Source: Cellulomonas wangleii (lineage in GTDB: Bacteria > Actinomycetota > Actinomycetes > Actinomycetales > Cellulomonadaceae). From it: 64,000 nt of DNA. This document shows, piece after piece, positions 25,573 through 34,901 of the stretch. The position numbers and the translations under genes are program-made. The stretch is taken from NCBI RefSeq assembly GCF_018388445.1, contig NZ_CP074405.1:2294001-2358000 (forward strand). The letters are read 5' to 3'. The notes beneath the pieces were generated by a model. The model was not told the DNA's origin. It searched no databases and saw only the letters and a list, made by a program, of their open reading frames with translations. How positions within the stretch are numbered: position 1 is the first letter of the stretch; every line of letters starts with the position of its first letter.

Positions 25573-27392
25573 CGCTCGTCCTCCTCGCGACGCGCACGCA
25601 CGTCCTCGATGTCGTCCTCGACGACCGTCGCCGTCGACTGGCGCTGCTCACCGGTGTCCCGGGTCATGCGCTCCTCGGCCAGCTCCCGCTCGCCGGTGCG
25701 CTGCGGCGCCCAGTCGAGGGGGCCCGGGTCCTCCGGCTCGACGTGGTCCATCGCGGCGACCTCGGGGTGGTGCAGGTCGAACGCCGGGCGCTCCGAGCGG
25801 ATGCGCGGCAGCGAGGTGAAGTTGTGCCGCGGCGGCGGGCAGCTGGTCGCCCACTCGAGCGAGCCGCCGTAGCCCCACGGGTCGTCGACCGTCACCTTGG
25901 GCGCGTTGCGCCACGTCACGTAGACGTTCCAGAGGAAGGGCAGCGTCGACGCCGCGAGGATCGCCGACCCCACGGTGGAGAGCTGGTTCATCCAGGTGAA
26001 CCCGTCCGCCGGGGAGTAGTCCGCGTACCGCCGCGGCATCCCGATCACGCCGAGCCAGTGCTGGACGAGGAACGTCATGTGGAACCCGACGAACAGCACC
26101 CAGAAGTGGATCTTGCCCAGCCGCTCGTCGAGCATGCGGCCGGTGAACTTCGGCCACCAGAAGTAGAAGCCGGCGAACATCGCGAACACGACGGTGCCGA
26201 AGACGACGTAGTGGAAGTGCGCGACCACGAAGTACGTGTCGGACAGGTGGAAGTCGAGCGCCGGGCTGGACAGGATGACGCCGGTCAGCCCACCGAAGAG
26301 GAAGGTCACCAGGAAGCCGATGGACCACAGCATGGGTGTCTCGAAGGTGAGCTTGCCCCGCCACATCGTGCCGATCCAGTTGAAGAACTTCACACCGGTC
26401 GGCACCGCGATCAGCATCGTCATGAACGCGAAGAACGGCAGCAGGACGGCCCCGGTGACGTACATGTGGTGCGCCCACACCGTCACGGACAGCGCCGCGA
26501 TCGCGATCGTGGCGTAGATCAGGCCCTTGTAGCCGAAGATCGGCTTGCGGCTGAACACCGGCAGGATCTCGGACACGATGCCGAAGAACGGCAGGGCGAT
26601 GATGTAGACCTCGGGGTGGCCGAAGAACCAGAACAGGTGCTGCCAGAGCAGCGCACCGCCGTTGTCCGGGTTGAAGACCTGGGCGCCCAGGCGCCGGTCG
26701 GCGCCCAGCGCGAACAGCGCGGCTGCGAGCGGCGGGAACGCCATGAGGACGAGCAGCGACGTCACCAGGATGTTCCAGGTGAAGATCGGCATCCGGAACA
26801 TGGTCATGCCCGGCGCGCGCATCGTGACGACCGTCGTGATGAAGTTGACGGCACCGAGGATGGTGCCGAAGCCGGTCAGCGCCAGGCCGAAGACCCAGAG
26901 GTCTCCCCCGACACCCGGTGAGTACATCTGGTTCGACAGCGGTGCGTACGCGAACCACCCGAACGACGCCGCACCCTGCGGGGTGAGGAAGCCGGCGGCG
27001 GCGATGAGCCCACCGAACAGGTAGAGCCAGTACGCGAACATGTTGAGCCGCGGGAACGCGACGTCCGGCGCACCGATCTGCAGCGGCATGATGATGTTGG
27101 CGAAGCCCGCGAACAGCGGGGTCGCGAACAGCAGCAGCATGATCGTGCCGTGCATCGTGAACGCCTGGTTGTACTGCTCCTTGGACTGGAACAGGTCCAT
27201 GCCCGGCTGGAACAGCTCGGCGCGGATGAGCAGCGCGAGGATGCCGCCGACCGCGAACCAGATGAACGAGGTGATCAGGTACAGGTACCCGATCGTCTTG
27301 TGGTCCGTGGAGGTGATCCACTTGACCACGGTCCGCCCGAGCGACTGCCGCCGGGGGGACAGGCCAGGGATGACCTCGGTGCTCGCCGCCAT
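25569..27392 (-). CDS. ctaD: Cytochrome c oxidase subunit I
   Basis: The 607-residue catalytic subunit of aa3 oxidase binds haem a, haem a3 and CuB. Visible landmarks are [11 protein letters not shown] (CuB histidine with the cross-linked tyrosine), VWAHHMYV (two CuB histidines) and [10 protein letters not shown] (haem histidines). In M. tuberculosis ctaD lies elsewhere; here it is inside the operon between ctaC and ctaF. The start overlaps the ctaC stop by one base (TGATG). Confidence 0.95.
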   Translation of the reverse strand: MAASTEVIPGLSPRRQSLGRTVVKWITSTDHKTIGYLYLITSFIWFAVGGILALLIRAELFQPGMDLFQSKEQYNQAFTMHGTIMLLLFATPLFAGFANIIMPLQIGAPDVAFPRLNMFAYWLYLFGGLIAAAGFLTPQGAASFGWFAYAPLSNQMYSPGVGGDLWVFGLALTGFGTILGAVNFITTVVTMRAPGMTMFRMPIFTWNILVTSLLVLMAFPPLAAALFALGADRRLGAQVFNPDNGGALLWQHLFWFFGHPEVYIIALPFFGIVSEILPVFSRKPIFGYKGLIYATIAIAALSVTVWAHHMYVTGAVLLPFFAFMTMLIAVPTGVKFFNWIGTMWRGKLTFETPMLWSIGFLVTFLFGGLTGVILSSPALDFHLSDTYFVVAHFHYVVFGTVVFAMFAGFYFWWPKFTGRMLDERLGKIHFWVLFVGFHMTFLVQHWLGVIGMPRRYADYSPADGFTWMNQLSTVGSAILAASTLPFLWNVYVTWRNAPKVTVDDPWGYGGSLEWATSCPPPRHNFTSLPRIRSERPAFDLHHPEVAAMDHVEPEDPGPLDWAPQRTGERELAEERMTRDTGEQRQSTATVVEDDIEDVRARREEDER

Positions 27393-28261
27393 CAGTGCTC
27401 GTCCTTTGCCACGTCGTTCAGGTCCTGCAGCCGGCTGTACTCCAGGCCGAGGGCTCCGGTCTGGCCGCGCTCGCGCAGCTCCTCCATGTGGGCGTCGTAC
27501 TCGTCCTGCGAGACCACGGCCACGTTGAACAGCATCGAGGAGTGCTCCTCGCCGCACAGCTCCGCGCACTTGCCGCGGTAGACGCCCTCACGTGTCGGGG
27601 TCACCTGGAACGTGTTGGTGTGCCCCGGGATCATGTCGAGCTTGTAGAGGAAGTCGGGGATCCAGAAGGAGTGGATGACGTCCCGCGAGTCCAGCGTGAA
27701 CTCGACCCGCTGGTCGACCGGGAGGTAGAGCGTCACCTGCTCGTCCAGCGCGGCCGGCTCGGTGCCGATGTCGATCGCCTGCTGCCCGGTCTCGTACACC
27801 TCGTCGTCGAGGTAGTTGAAGTCCCAGCTCCACTGCTTGCCGATCGCCTGGATGCGCACGTCGGGCTCCGCCGAGGTGTCCTGCATCGCCAGCGTGTCCT
27901 CGTTGGTGTGGTAGAAGAGCACGCCCACCATGACCACCGGCAGCAGGATGTACATGATCTCGAGCGGCACGTGGTACCGGAGCTGGACCGGCAGCGTGTC
28001 GTCGTCCTTGCGCTTCCGGTAGACCGCGACGCACCACAGGATCAGGCCCCAGGTGATGGCGCCGACGGCCAGGGCGGCGATCCACGACCCGACCCACAGC
28101 GAGACCACGCGACCGGTCTGGTCGGTGACCTCCTGGTCGGAGAAGCCGGGGAGCCAGCCACGCTGGACCGTCTCGGAGCAGCCGCTGAGCGCGAGCACGA
28201 GCGCCGTGGCCAGCACGGCGACGGACACGCGCCGGGTACGGCGGGGGGGAACCGGGTGCAC
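27392..28261 (-). CDS. ctaC: Cytochrome c oxidase subunit II
   Basis: The 289-residue lipoprotein has signal peptide and lipobox LALSGC, two membrane helices, and an outer cupredoxin domain with the CuA ligands in [21 protein letters not shown]. It accepts electrons from QcrC in the bc1-aa3 supercomplex. GGAAGG precedes the GTG start. A TACGCT box at 28345-28350 on the minus strand suggests a leader of about 77 bases. Confidence 0.95.
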   Translation of the reverse strand: MHPVPPRRTRRVSVAVLATALVLALSGCSETVQRGWLPGFSDQEVTDQTGRVVSLWVGSWIAALAVGAITWGLILWCVAVYRKRKDDDTLPVQLRYHVPLEIMYILLPVVMVGVLFYHTNEDTLAMQDTSAEPDVRIQAIGKQWSWDFNYLDDEVYETGQQAIDIGTEPAALDEQVTLYLPVDQRVEFTLDSRDVIHSFWIPDFLYKLDMIPGHTNTFQVTPTREGVYRGKCAELCGEEHSSMLFNVAVVSQDEYDAHMEELRERGQTGALGLEYSRLQDLNDVAKDEH

Positions 28262-28344
28262 GGGGAACCTTCCACTCGCGTCCCACCGGACGGCATCCCG
28301 CCATGTGCAGGCAGCCGTGTGGGACCTTCGTCCTCGACCGGGTC

Positions 28345-28350
28345 AGCGTA
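28345..28350 (-). promoter_or_regulatory. -10 candidate of ctaCDF operon
   Basis: TACGCT on the minus strand, about 85 bases before the ctaC GTG. The remainder of the 265-base divergent region up to 28515 shows no other clear signal. Confidence 0.4.
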
Positions 28351-28514
28351 GCGCGCCGTGGCGGCGCTCACGTGCCGCGGCGCACGGTTGACGACATGGT
28401 GTCAGCACCGTCACACCCCGGCCCGGCCGCACGTGCGTGCCCGTCACGAGCGCTCGCGCGCTCGGCGGCGACAGCGGCGACAGCGGTGAGGGCAGGGGCA
28501 AGGGCTCCGCGCGT

Positions 28515-28520
28515 TAGCGT
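28515..28520 (+). promoter_or_regulatory. -10 box, leaderless type
   Basis: TAGCGT lies six bases before the GTG of the desulfurase-like gene. Confidence 0.55.
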
Positions 28521-28526
28521 GCCGGG

Positions 28527-29753
28527 GTGACCGATCCCCTGCCCCCTGCGGCGACGCGCACCGCAGCGACCGGCCCGGCGTCCGCGAGCACGGTCCCGGA
28601 CGTCGCCCGGCCTGCCGCAGCCCCCGCGCGGGCCGTGCTGGACGTCGCGGGCCACGCCCCGCTGCGGCCGGGCGCGCGCACCGCGCTGCTGGAGGCGTTC
28701 GACCAGGGCTGGGCGGACCCGCGACGGCTGTACGCCGAGGGGCGGCGCGCCCGCCTCCTGCTCGACGGGGCGCGCGAGGCGCTCGCCGCGGAGCTCGGCG
28801 CCCGCCCCGACGAGGTCGACCTGCTGCCCAGCCACACGCTCGCCCTGCACAACGCCGTGCTCGGGGTCGCTCGGGGACGGCGGCGGGTCGGCGCGGACGT
28901 GGTGGTGCCGACCGTCGAGCGCGCCGCGATCCAGCACGCCGCCGAGCTCGCCGCGGCACGCGGTGGCGGGCGCGTGCAGCCCGTGGGCGTCGACCGGCTG
29001 GGACGGGTGGACGCCGACGAGCTCGTCACCCTGGCCCGCACGGCGGGCACGGCGCTGACCGTCCTGCAGCACGCCAACGGAGAGGTCGGGACGTGCCAGC
29101 CCGTCGAGGCGGTGCACGCCGCGCTGCGCGGCACCGGCGTGCCCCTCGTCGTCGACGTCGGAGCGAGCACGGGGCACCTGGCGCCGCCCGCCGGCGGGGA
29201 CGTCCTCGTCGCCGACGCCGGCGACTGGGGCGGTCCGCCCCTGGGGGTCACGGTCACGCGCACCGGCGTGCGCCGCAGCCCGGACTGGCCCGAGGACGAC
29301 GACCGGTGGTCGCCCGGCGGGGTCCCGGTGCCCCTGGCGCTGGCGGCCGCCGTCGCGCTGCAGGAGGCGGCGGCGGACCGCGACCGCGCCGACGCGCACC
29401 GACGCGCCCTCGTGGACGAGGTCCGCCGTCGCGTCGCGGCGACGGTGCCGGACGTCCAGGTGGTCGGTGACCCCGTGGACCGTCTCCCCCACGTCGTCAC
29501 GTTCTCCTGCCTCTACGTCGAGGGCGAGGCGATCGTCGACGCCCTCGACCGCGCGGGCCTCGGCGTGGGCTCGGGCTCGGCGTGCACGTCGAGCTCGCTG
29601 GAGCCCAGCCACGTGCTGGCGGCGATGGGGGCGCTCACGCAGGGCAACGTGCGGCTGTCGCTGCCGGCGGACGTCACCACGGACGCGGTGCGGCGGTTCT
29701 GCGACGTGCTGCCCGGTGCGGTCGCCGCCGTGCGCGCGTCACTCGGCGCCTGA
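28527..29753 (+). CDS. Cysteine desulfurase-like protein lacking the PLP lysine
   Basis: The 408-residue protein has the class V aminotransferase/NifS fold: HTLALHNAVLG (stacking His), HANGEVG with N184, VVDVGAS with D210, and the catalytic-cysteine loop GSGSACTSSSLEP with C353. The segment that should hold the PLP-binding lysine (SxHKxxGPKG in IscS) reads ADAGDWGGPPLG at 229-240, and the whole protein contains no lysine at all. It cannot form the internal aldimine, so normal desulfurase activity is unlikely. It sits beside ctaC and faces the IscA-like gene, which suggests a role in Fe-S or oxidase assembly, possibly as a scaffold; that is inference. Confidence 0.8.
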   Translation: MTDPLPPAATRTAATGPASASTVPDVARPAAAPARAVLDVAGHAPLRPGARTALLEAFDQGWADPRRLYAEGRRARLLLDGAREALAAELGARPDEVDLLPSHTLALHNAVLGVARGRRRVGADVVVPTVERAAIQHAAELAAARGGGRVQPVGVDRLGRVDADELVTLARTAGTALTVLQHANGEVGTCQPVEAVHAALRGTGVPLVVDVGASTGHLAPPAGGDVLVADAGDWGGPPLGVTVTRTGVRRSPDWPEDDDRWSPGGVPVPLALAAAVALQEAAADRDRADAHRRALVDEVRRRVAATVPDVQVVGDPVDRLPHVVTFSCLYVEGEAIVDALDRAGLGVGSGSACTSSSLEPSHVLAAMGALTQGNVRLSLPADVTTDAVRRFCDVLPGAVAAVRASLGA

Positions 29754-29817
29754 CGGCAGGCCCGCCCGGCAGGACGGCCCGACCCGCACGGCACCGGCGC
29801 GGGGACCCGTCCCGCAC

Positions 29818-29881
29818 GGGACCCCGGACGCGCACCGGGCCCGCACCCCTGACGGGTGCGGGCCCGGTGCGACGGGGTCCC
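29818..29881. terminator. Long bidirectional hairpin
   Basis: An 18-bp perfect core stem (29831-29848 with 29854-29871) is extended by a further 9 bp (29818-29826 with 29873-29881) after a small bulge. It separates two convergent genes. Confidence 0.78.
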
Positions 29882-29885
29882 GGTG

Positions 29886-30236
29886 TCAGCTGAAGGAGCC
29901 GCCGCACGCGCAGGCGCTGCCCGCGTTCGGGTTGTCGATCGTGAAGCCCTGCTTCTCGATCGTGTCGGCGAAGTCGATCGTCGCGCCCTCGAGGTACGGC
30001 ACGCTCATGCGGTCCACGACGACCTCGACGCCGTCGTAGTCGCGGGTCGCGTCGCCGTCGAGCAGGCGCTCGTCGAAGTAGAGCTGGTAGATCAGGCCGG
30101 AGCAGCCCCCGGGCTGCACGGCGACACGCAGCCGCAGGTCGTCGCGACCCTCCTGCTCGAGCAGGCTGCGCACCTTGTCGGCCGCCACGTCGGTGAGCTG
30201 GACGCCGTGCGTCGTGGTCTCGGTGGTCTCGCTCAT
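29886..30236 (-). CDS. HesB/IscA/ErpA-type iron-sulfur insertion protein
   Basis: The 116-residue A-type carrier has the three conserved cysteines: GGCSG and CACGG near the C-terminus. These proteins hold and deliver Fe-S clusters to target apoproteins. Nearby Fe-S clients include NadA, QcrA and LipA. GGGAG precedes the ATG. It is equivalent in position to Rv2204c beside ctaC. Confidence 0.92.
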   Translation of the reverse strand: MSETTETTTHGVQLTDVAADKVRSLLEQEGRDDLRLRVAVQPGGCSGLIYQLYFDERLLDGDATRDYDGVEVVVDRMSVPYLEGATIDFADTIEKQGFTIDNPNAGSACACGGSFS

Positions 30237-30309
30237 GTCACTCCCGGGTTCGCCAGAACGTTCCTCGACGACGCCAACACCGTCGGCCGGTCCGTTGTTC
30301 CCGACCAGC

Positions 30310-31518
30310 CTACGCGCCACGCGCCGGCGACCACGTGCGCGCGACGCGGGCCGTCCGTGCACGCAGCGTGCCCGCAGGGTCCGCGAGCGCGACGCGGACT
30401 GCGTCCGGGCCCTCGGCCACCGGGTACGCGGCAGTCACGCCCGCGGCCGAGAGCTCGCGTCGACCGACGAGCACCTCCCCGGACACCACCACGGTGGGTA
30501 CCGCGAGCGGGAGCGCCCGCGCGGCGACCTCGGCCACGACCTTGCCGTGCAGCGACTGCCAGTCGGTGCGCCCCTCGCCGGTGACCACCAGGTCGTGCGC
30601 GGCGATGCGCGCAGGCAGGTCCACGGCGTCCGCGACGAGGCGCGCCCCGGGCAGCAGGCGCGCGCCCAGCAGCGCCAGGGCGAAGCCGAGCCCACCGGCG
30701 GCACCGGCCCCGGGCAGCGCGGCCGGGCGGGCGGGACGGACGTCTGACGCGCCGAGCAGGTCGGCGCCCGGGCCGGTGCGAACGGCTCCCAGGGCCGTCG
30801 TGGCGGCGTGCGCGAACGAGCCGAGAGCACGCTCCAGGTCCTGGGCCTGCTCGGCGGTGGCGCCCTTCTGCTCCGAGAAGCCCGCCGAGGCGCCGGTCAG
30901 GCCGAGCAGCGGCACGTCCACGTCGACGGCGGCGAGCAGGTCGACGCCCGCGAGCGCGGTCCGCAGGGCGGGCAGCCACCGCAGGTCGTCGGCGTGCAGC
31001 CCACCGAGGGCGCCACCCCCGCCGCCCAACCGGGCGGCGACGTCCTCGTCGACGGTGCCGGGCGGCAGCAGGGCCTGCGCCAGGGCGAGCAGCAGGCCGG
31101 CGCCCGCGTCGTTGGTGGCGGACCCGCCCAGGCCGATCACGACCCGACGTGCCCCGGGCAGTGCGGCCGCGACCAGCTCCCCGGCCCCCCGGCTCGTGGT
31201 CCGTGTGGGGTCGCGCCGCCCGACCGGCACCAGCCCCAGGCCCACCGCGTGCGCCGACTCCAGGTGGACCGTCGTGCCGACGCGCAGCATCGCCGCGGGC
31301 GCGGGCTCGCCCACCGGCGAGCCCACCGTCACCGGCACGAGGTCGCCACCGAGCGTGGCGTGCAGCGTGGCGACGAACCCCGGCCCGCCGTCCGCCAGGG
31401 GACAGACGTCGACCGCGTCGTGCGGTGCGCCGTCGGACCAGCCGGCGCGCAGCGCGGCGGCCGCCTCGGCGGGCGTGAGGTGGGTGCCGAACCCGTCGGG
31501 GGCCATGAGGACGCGCAC
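30310..31518 (-). CDS. Glycerate kinase
   Basis: The 402-residue protein belongs to the glycerate kinase family: APDGFGTHLTPAEAA at the N-terminus, PLADGGPGF, GLGGSATNDAGAGLL and the C-terminal VTGEGRTDWQS. It phosphorylates D-glycerate, probably to 2-phosphoglycerate. The usual SFKGS of the first loop is GFGTH here, as in the mycobacterial Rv2205c group. The GTG start gives MRVLMAPDG; a CACCAT box six bases upstream is a weak leaderless promoter candidate. Confidence 0.85.
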   Translation of the reverse strand: MRVLMAPDGFGTHLTPAEAAAALRAGWSDGAPHDAVDVCPLADGGPGFVATLHATLGGDLVPVTVGSPVGEPAPAAMLRVGTTVHLESAHAVGLGLVPVGRRDPTRTTSRGAGELVAAALPGARRVVIGLGGSATNDAGAGLLLALAQALLPPGTVDEDVAARLGGGGGALGGLHADDLRWLPALRTALAGVDLLAAVDVDVPLLGLTGASAGFSEQKGATAEQAQDLERALGSFAHAATTALGAVRTGPGADLLGASDVRPARPAALPGAGAAGGLGFALALLGARLLPGARLVADAVDLPARIAAHDLVVTGEGRTDWQSLHGKVVAEVAARALPLAVPTVVVSGEVLVGRRELSAAGVTAAYPVAEGPDAVRVALADPAGTLRARTARVARTWSPARGA

Positions 31519-31613
31519 GCCCCGATGGTGGCACGTGCCGGCCCCTGCCCCGGACCGTGCCACGGGCCGGGCGCGTCCGCGGGTGGCGGGGACCCCTGTG
31601 CGATCATGCCGCC

Positions 31614-32810
31614 GTGAGCACCCCCACCGGCACGTTCACCGAGCCCGCGGCGTCCGCCCTGCTGCTGCTGGGGCGCGGCGTCGACCTGTCCTCCGAGCGC
31701 GGTGTGGAGTGCGTCGGCGCGCTGCCCGAGCCCGGTGACCCCGGACTGGTCGAACGGGCGCGCGTCGCCCGGGCAGCACTCGGCGACCGCGCCTTCGTGC
31801 TCGGGCACCACTACCAGCGCGACGAGGTCATCGCGTTCGCGGACGTCACCGGTGACTCCTTCAAGCTCGCACGCGAGGCGGCCGCGCGCCCCGACGCCGA
31901 GTTCGTCGTCTTCTGCGGCGTGCACTTCATGGCGGAGTCCGCGGACATCCTGACGTCCGACACCCAGCAGGTCGTGCTGCCGGACCTGGCGGCGGGCTGC
32001 TCGATGGCGGACATGGCGGCCGTCGACCAGGTCGAGGACGCGTGGGACGTGCTCGTCGACGCGGGGGTCGCGCAGGACACGGTGCCCGTGACGTACATGA
32101 ACTCGACCGCGGCCATCAAGGCGTTCACCGGCCGCCACGGCGGGACGGTGTGCACGTCCTCCAACGCGCACGTGGCGCTGCGCTGGGCGTTCGACCGGGT
32201 GGGTGGCCTGGCGGGGCGCGGCAAGGTCCTCTTCATGCCCGACCAGCACCTGGGGCGCAACACGGCCGTCACGCAGCTCGGCCTGTCGCTCGACGACTGC
32301 GTGGTCTACGACCCGCGGCGGCCGGGCGGAGGCCTGACGGCCGAGCAGCTGCGCGACGCCCGGATGATCCTGTGGCGCGGCCACTGCTCGGTGCACGGCC
32401 GCTTCTCGGCGCGCAACGTCGCGGACGTGCGTGCCGCCGTCCCCGGCGTCACCGTGCTCGTCCACCCCGAGTGCACGCACGAGGTCGTCACGGCGGCCGA
32501 CATGGTCGGCTCGACCGAGTACATCATCAAGACCCTCGACGCCGCCGAGCCCGGCTCGTCGTGGGCGATCGGCACCGAGCTCAACCTGGTGCGTCGGCTG
32601 GCGCGGCAGCACCCCGAGCTCTCGGTGCACTACCTCGACTCGACGGTCTGCTTCTGCTCCACCATGAACCGGATCGACCTGCCGCACCTGGTGTGGACGC
32701 TCGAGGAGCTGGTCGCCGGACGCGTCCCGCACCGCATCGTCGTCGGCGAGCAGGACGCGCGGTGGGCGCGTGCGGCCCTCGACCAGATGCTGGCGCTGCC
32801 CGGCCACTGA
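31614..32810 (+). CDS. nadA: Quinolinate synthase
   Basis: The 398-residue [4Fe-4S] enzyme condenses iminoaspartate with dihydroxyacetone phosphate in NAD synthesis. Candidate cluster cysteines are C101 (VFCGVHFMAES), C287 (HPECTHEV) and C346/C348 (VCFCSTMN). The GTG start follows GATCAT by six bases, a near match to the leaderless pattern. nadB and nadC are not in view. It follows glycerate kinase divergently and lies close to the IscA-type gene. Confidence 0.93.
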   Translation: MSTPTGTFTEPAASALLLLGRGVDLSSERGVECVGALPEPGDPGLVERARVARAALGDRAFVLGHHYQRDEVIAFADVTGDSFKLAREAAARPDAEFVVFCGVHFMAESADILTSDTQQVVLPDLAAGCSMADMAAVDQVEDAWDVLVDAGVAQDTVPVTYMNSTAAIKAFTGRHGGTVCTSSNAHVALRWAFDRVGGLAGRGKVLFMPDQHLGRNTAVTQLGLSLDDCVVYDPRRPGGGLTAEQLRDARMILWRGHCSVHGRFSARNVADVRAAVPGVTVLVHPECTHEVVTAADMVGSTEYIIKTLDAAEPGSSWAIGTELNLVRRLARQHPELSVHYLDSTVCFCSTMNRIDLPHLVWTLEELVAGRVPHRIVVGEQDARWARAALDQMLALPGH

Positions 32811-32811
32811 C

Positions 32812-32829
32812 GCCGGCCGGTCGGCCGGC
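32812..32829 (+). terminator. Small hairpin after nadA
   Basis: GCCGGCC and GGCCGGC pair around a four-base loop directly after the nadA stop. Confidence 0.4.
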
Positions 32830-32890
32830 TTCCCGGTCGTCGCGGCCACCCCGCCGTGGCGCCCTGAGACACAGCACGCGTACCCGCCGG

Positions 32891-32896
32891 TAGCCT
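32891..32896 (+). promoter_or_regulatory. -10 box, leaderless type
   Basis: TAGCCT lies seven bases before the GTG of the thioesterase gene. Confidence 0.55.
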
Positions 32897-32903
32897 CGGC
32901 GCC

Positions 32904-33431
32904 GTGTCCCGGATGCTGCAGCTGACGCTCGCCACCCTGCGCCCCCGGCGCGCCCTGCCCGGCTTCGACCCGCTCGCCCCGTCCGTCACGCGCCTGCGCG
33001 TGCGCCCGGGCGACCTGGACCTGTACCGCCACGTGAACAACGGGGTGTACCTGCAGTACATGGACCTGGGCCGGTCGAACTACCTGGCCGACCTCGGCGC
33101 CTTCGGCCGGCTGTCGGCCCGCGGGTGGTACCCGGTCGTCGCCGCGTCGACCGTGAAGTACCGCCGCTCGCTGACCCTCGGGCAGCGCTTCACGGTGACG
33201 ACGCGCCTTCTCGGGTGGGACGGCCGCGTGGTCTACCTGGAGCAGGTGGTCGAGCGCGACGGGCTTCTCGTGGCCCGCGGCTGGGTCGCCGGGCGCTTCC
33301 TGTCACGCGCGGGTGACCGCATCGCGCCGGCCGACGTGATCGCCGCCATCGACGCCGGGCTGCGCGAGAGCCCTGCACTGCCCGAGGACGTCGCCGCCTG
33401 GGCGCGCGCCGTCGACGTCGCCCACCGCTGA
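32904..33431 (+). CDS. Hotdog-fold acyl-CoA thioesterase
   Basis: The 175-residue protein has a 4HBT-type hotdog fold: DLDLYRHVNNGVYLQYMDLGR, where the Asp/His/Asn cluster is the active-site region, then STVKYRRSLTLGQRF. It probably hydrolyses a thioester of an acyl-CoA or acyl carrier; the substrate is unknown. Confidence 0.82.
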   Translation: MSRMLQLTLATLRPRRALPGFDPLAPSVTRLRVRPGDLDLYRHVNNGVYLQYMDLGRSNYLADLGAFGRLSARGWYPVVAASTVKYRRSLTLGQRFTVTTRLLGWDGRVVYLEQVVERDGLLVARGWVAGRFLSRAGDRIAPADVIAAIDAGLRESPALPEDVAAWARAVDVAHR

Positions 33432-33433
33432 GC

Positions 33434-33466
33434 CGCCGGCCCGCCGCCGCGGCGGGCGGGCCGGCG
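33434..33466. terminator. Bidirectional hairpin terminator
   Basis: A 12-bp stem of G and C only (33434-33445 with 33455-33466) lies between the thioesterase and M20 peptidase genes, which converge. Confidence 0.65.
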
Positions 33467-33474
33467 TGCGGAGG

Positions 33475-34869
33475 TCATGCCGTCGGTGCGAGCACCTCCA
33501 GCAGGAGCGCCTCGGCGAGGACGACCCGCTCGAGCTCGCCCAGGTGCACCGACTCGTCGGCACCGTGCGCACGCGAGTCGGGGTCCTCGACGCCCGTCAC
33601 GAGGATGGTCGCGTCGGGGTAGACGTCGAGCAGGTCGCTGATGAACGGGATGGACCCGCCGACGCCGATGTCGACCGGCGCCGTGCCCCACGCGGTGCGC
33701 ATCGCCCACCGGGCGGCCTGCATGCCCGCGGAGTCGGCCGGGGACCGGAACGGCCTCCCCTGCTCCCCCTCGTGCACGGTGACCCGCGCACCGAACGGCG
33801 CGTGCGCCAGGAGGTGCTCGCGCATGGCCGCCATGGCCGCGGCGGGGTCCTGCCCCGGTGCGAGCCGGACCGAGATCATCGCGGACGCGCGCGGCGTGAT
33901 GGTGTTCGAGGCGGACGCGACGCGCGGGGCGTCCAGTCCGATGACGCCGATGGCCGGCCGCGTCCACAGCCGCGCGGTCAGCGGGCCGGTGCCGGCCAGC
34001 CGGACGCCGGGCAGCACGCCCGCGTCGGCGCGCAGCTCGGCCTCGTCGTAGTCGACCGTCGGGTCGTCGGCGTGGACCAGTCCCGCGACCGCGACGTCCC
34101 CGTGCTCGTCGTGCAGGGTCGCGATCAGGCGGGCCAGCAGCGTCGGGGCGTCGAGCACCGGGCCGCCGAACATGCCGGAGTGGACCGCGTGGGACAGCAC
34201 CTCGACGTCGACGACCAGGTCGACCAGACCCCGCAGGGACGTGGTCAGGCCGGGCACGCCCACCTTCCAGTTGGAGGAGTCCGCCACGACCATGACGTCC
34301 GCGGCGAGCAGGTCACGGTAGGTGTGCAGGAAGTCGACGAACGTCGGGGAGCCGATCTCCTCCTCGCCCTCGACGAAGACCGTCACGCCGACGCCGAGCT
34401 CGTCACCGAGTGCGCGCAGCGCACCGACGTGGGCCACGACGCCCGCCTTGTCGTCCGCCGCGCCGCGGCCGTACAGGCGCTCGCCGCGCTGGGTGGGCTC
34501 GAAGGGCGCGGACGACCAGTGGCGGTCGTCACCGGGCGGCTGCACGTCGTGATGGGCGTAGAGCAGCACGGTCGGGGCGCCGTCCGGGGCCGGTCGGCGC
34601 GCCACCACCGCGGGGGCCCCCGGCGTGCCGTCGGCGCCCGTGACGCGCAGCACCTGGACCTCGGGCATGCCCGCGTCGGAGAGCAGCTGGGCGACAGCGG
34701 CGGCGGAGGCCTCGACGTGCGCCCGGTCGAACTCGGTGTTCGAGACGCTCGGGATGCGCACGAGGGCCTCGAGGTCCGCGCGGACGCCGGCGAACTGCTC
34801 GGCGACGCGCGCCCGGAGCACGGCGACGCGGTCGTCGGTCGGGGTGGGGACGGGGTCGATGGTGGTCAC
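33475..34869 (-). CDS. M20-family dipeptidase
   Basis: The 464-residue zinc hydrolase shows metal-ligand motifs YAHHDVQPPG, GRGAADDKAG, EGEEEIGSP and the last histidine in AHGADESVHLGE. The dimerisation domain is present (VLSHAVHSGMFGG). It likely cleaves dipeptides or N-acyl amino acids in the cytoplasm. The GTG start stands eight bases from TAGCGT. The promoter region is shared with the divergent DUF3043 gene, with only 32 bases between the two start codons. Confidence 0.88.
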   Translation of the reverse strand: MTTIDPVPTPTDDRVAVLRARVAEQFAGVRADLEALVRIPSVSNTEFDRAHVEASAAAVAQLLSDAGMPEVQVLRVTGADGTPGAPAVVARRPAPDGAPTVLLYAHHDVQPPGDDRHWSSAPFEPTQRGERLYGRGAADDKAGVVAHVGALRALGDELGVGVTVFVEGEEEIGSPTFVDFLHTYRDLLAADVMVVADSSNWKVGVPGLTTSLRGLVDLVVDVEVLSHAVHSGMFGGPVLDAPTLLARLIATLHDEHGDVAVAGLVHADDPTVDYDEAELRADAGVLPGVRLAGTGPLTARLWTRPAIGVIGLDAPRVASASNTITPRASAMISVRLAPGQDPAAAMAAMREHLLAHAPFGARVTVHEGEQGRPFRSPADSAGMQAARWAMRTAWGTAPVDIGVGGSIPFISDLLDVYPDATILVTGVEDPDSRAHGADESVHLGELERVVLAEALLLEVLAPTA

Positions 34870-34877
34870 GTCGTCCG

Positions 34878-34895
34878 ACGCTACTCGACTACCCT
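34878..34895. promoter_or_regulatory. Back-to-back leaderless promoters
   Basis: Minus-strand TAGCGT (34878-34883) serves the M20 gene and plus-strand TACCCT (34890-34895) serves the DUF3043 gene. Only six bases separate the two -10 boxes, so each -35 region lies inside the other gene's start. Confidence 0.55.
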
Positions 34896-34901
34896 GGGAG
34901 G

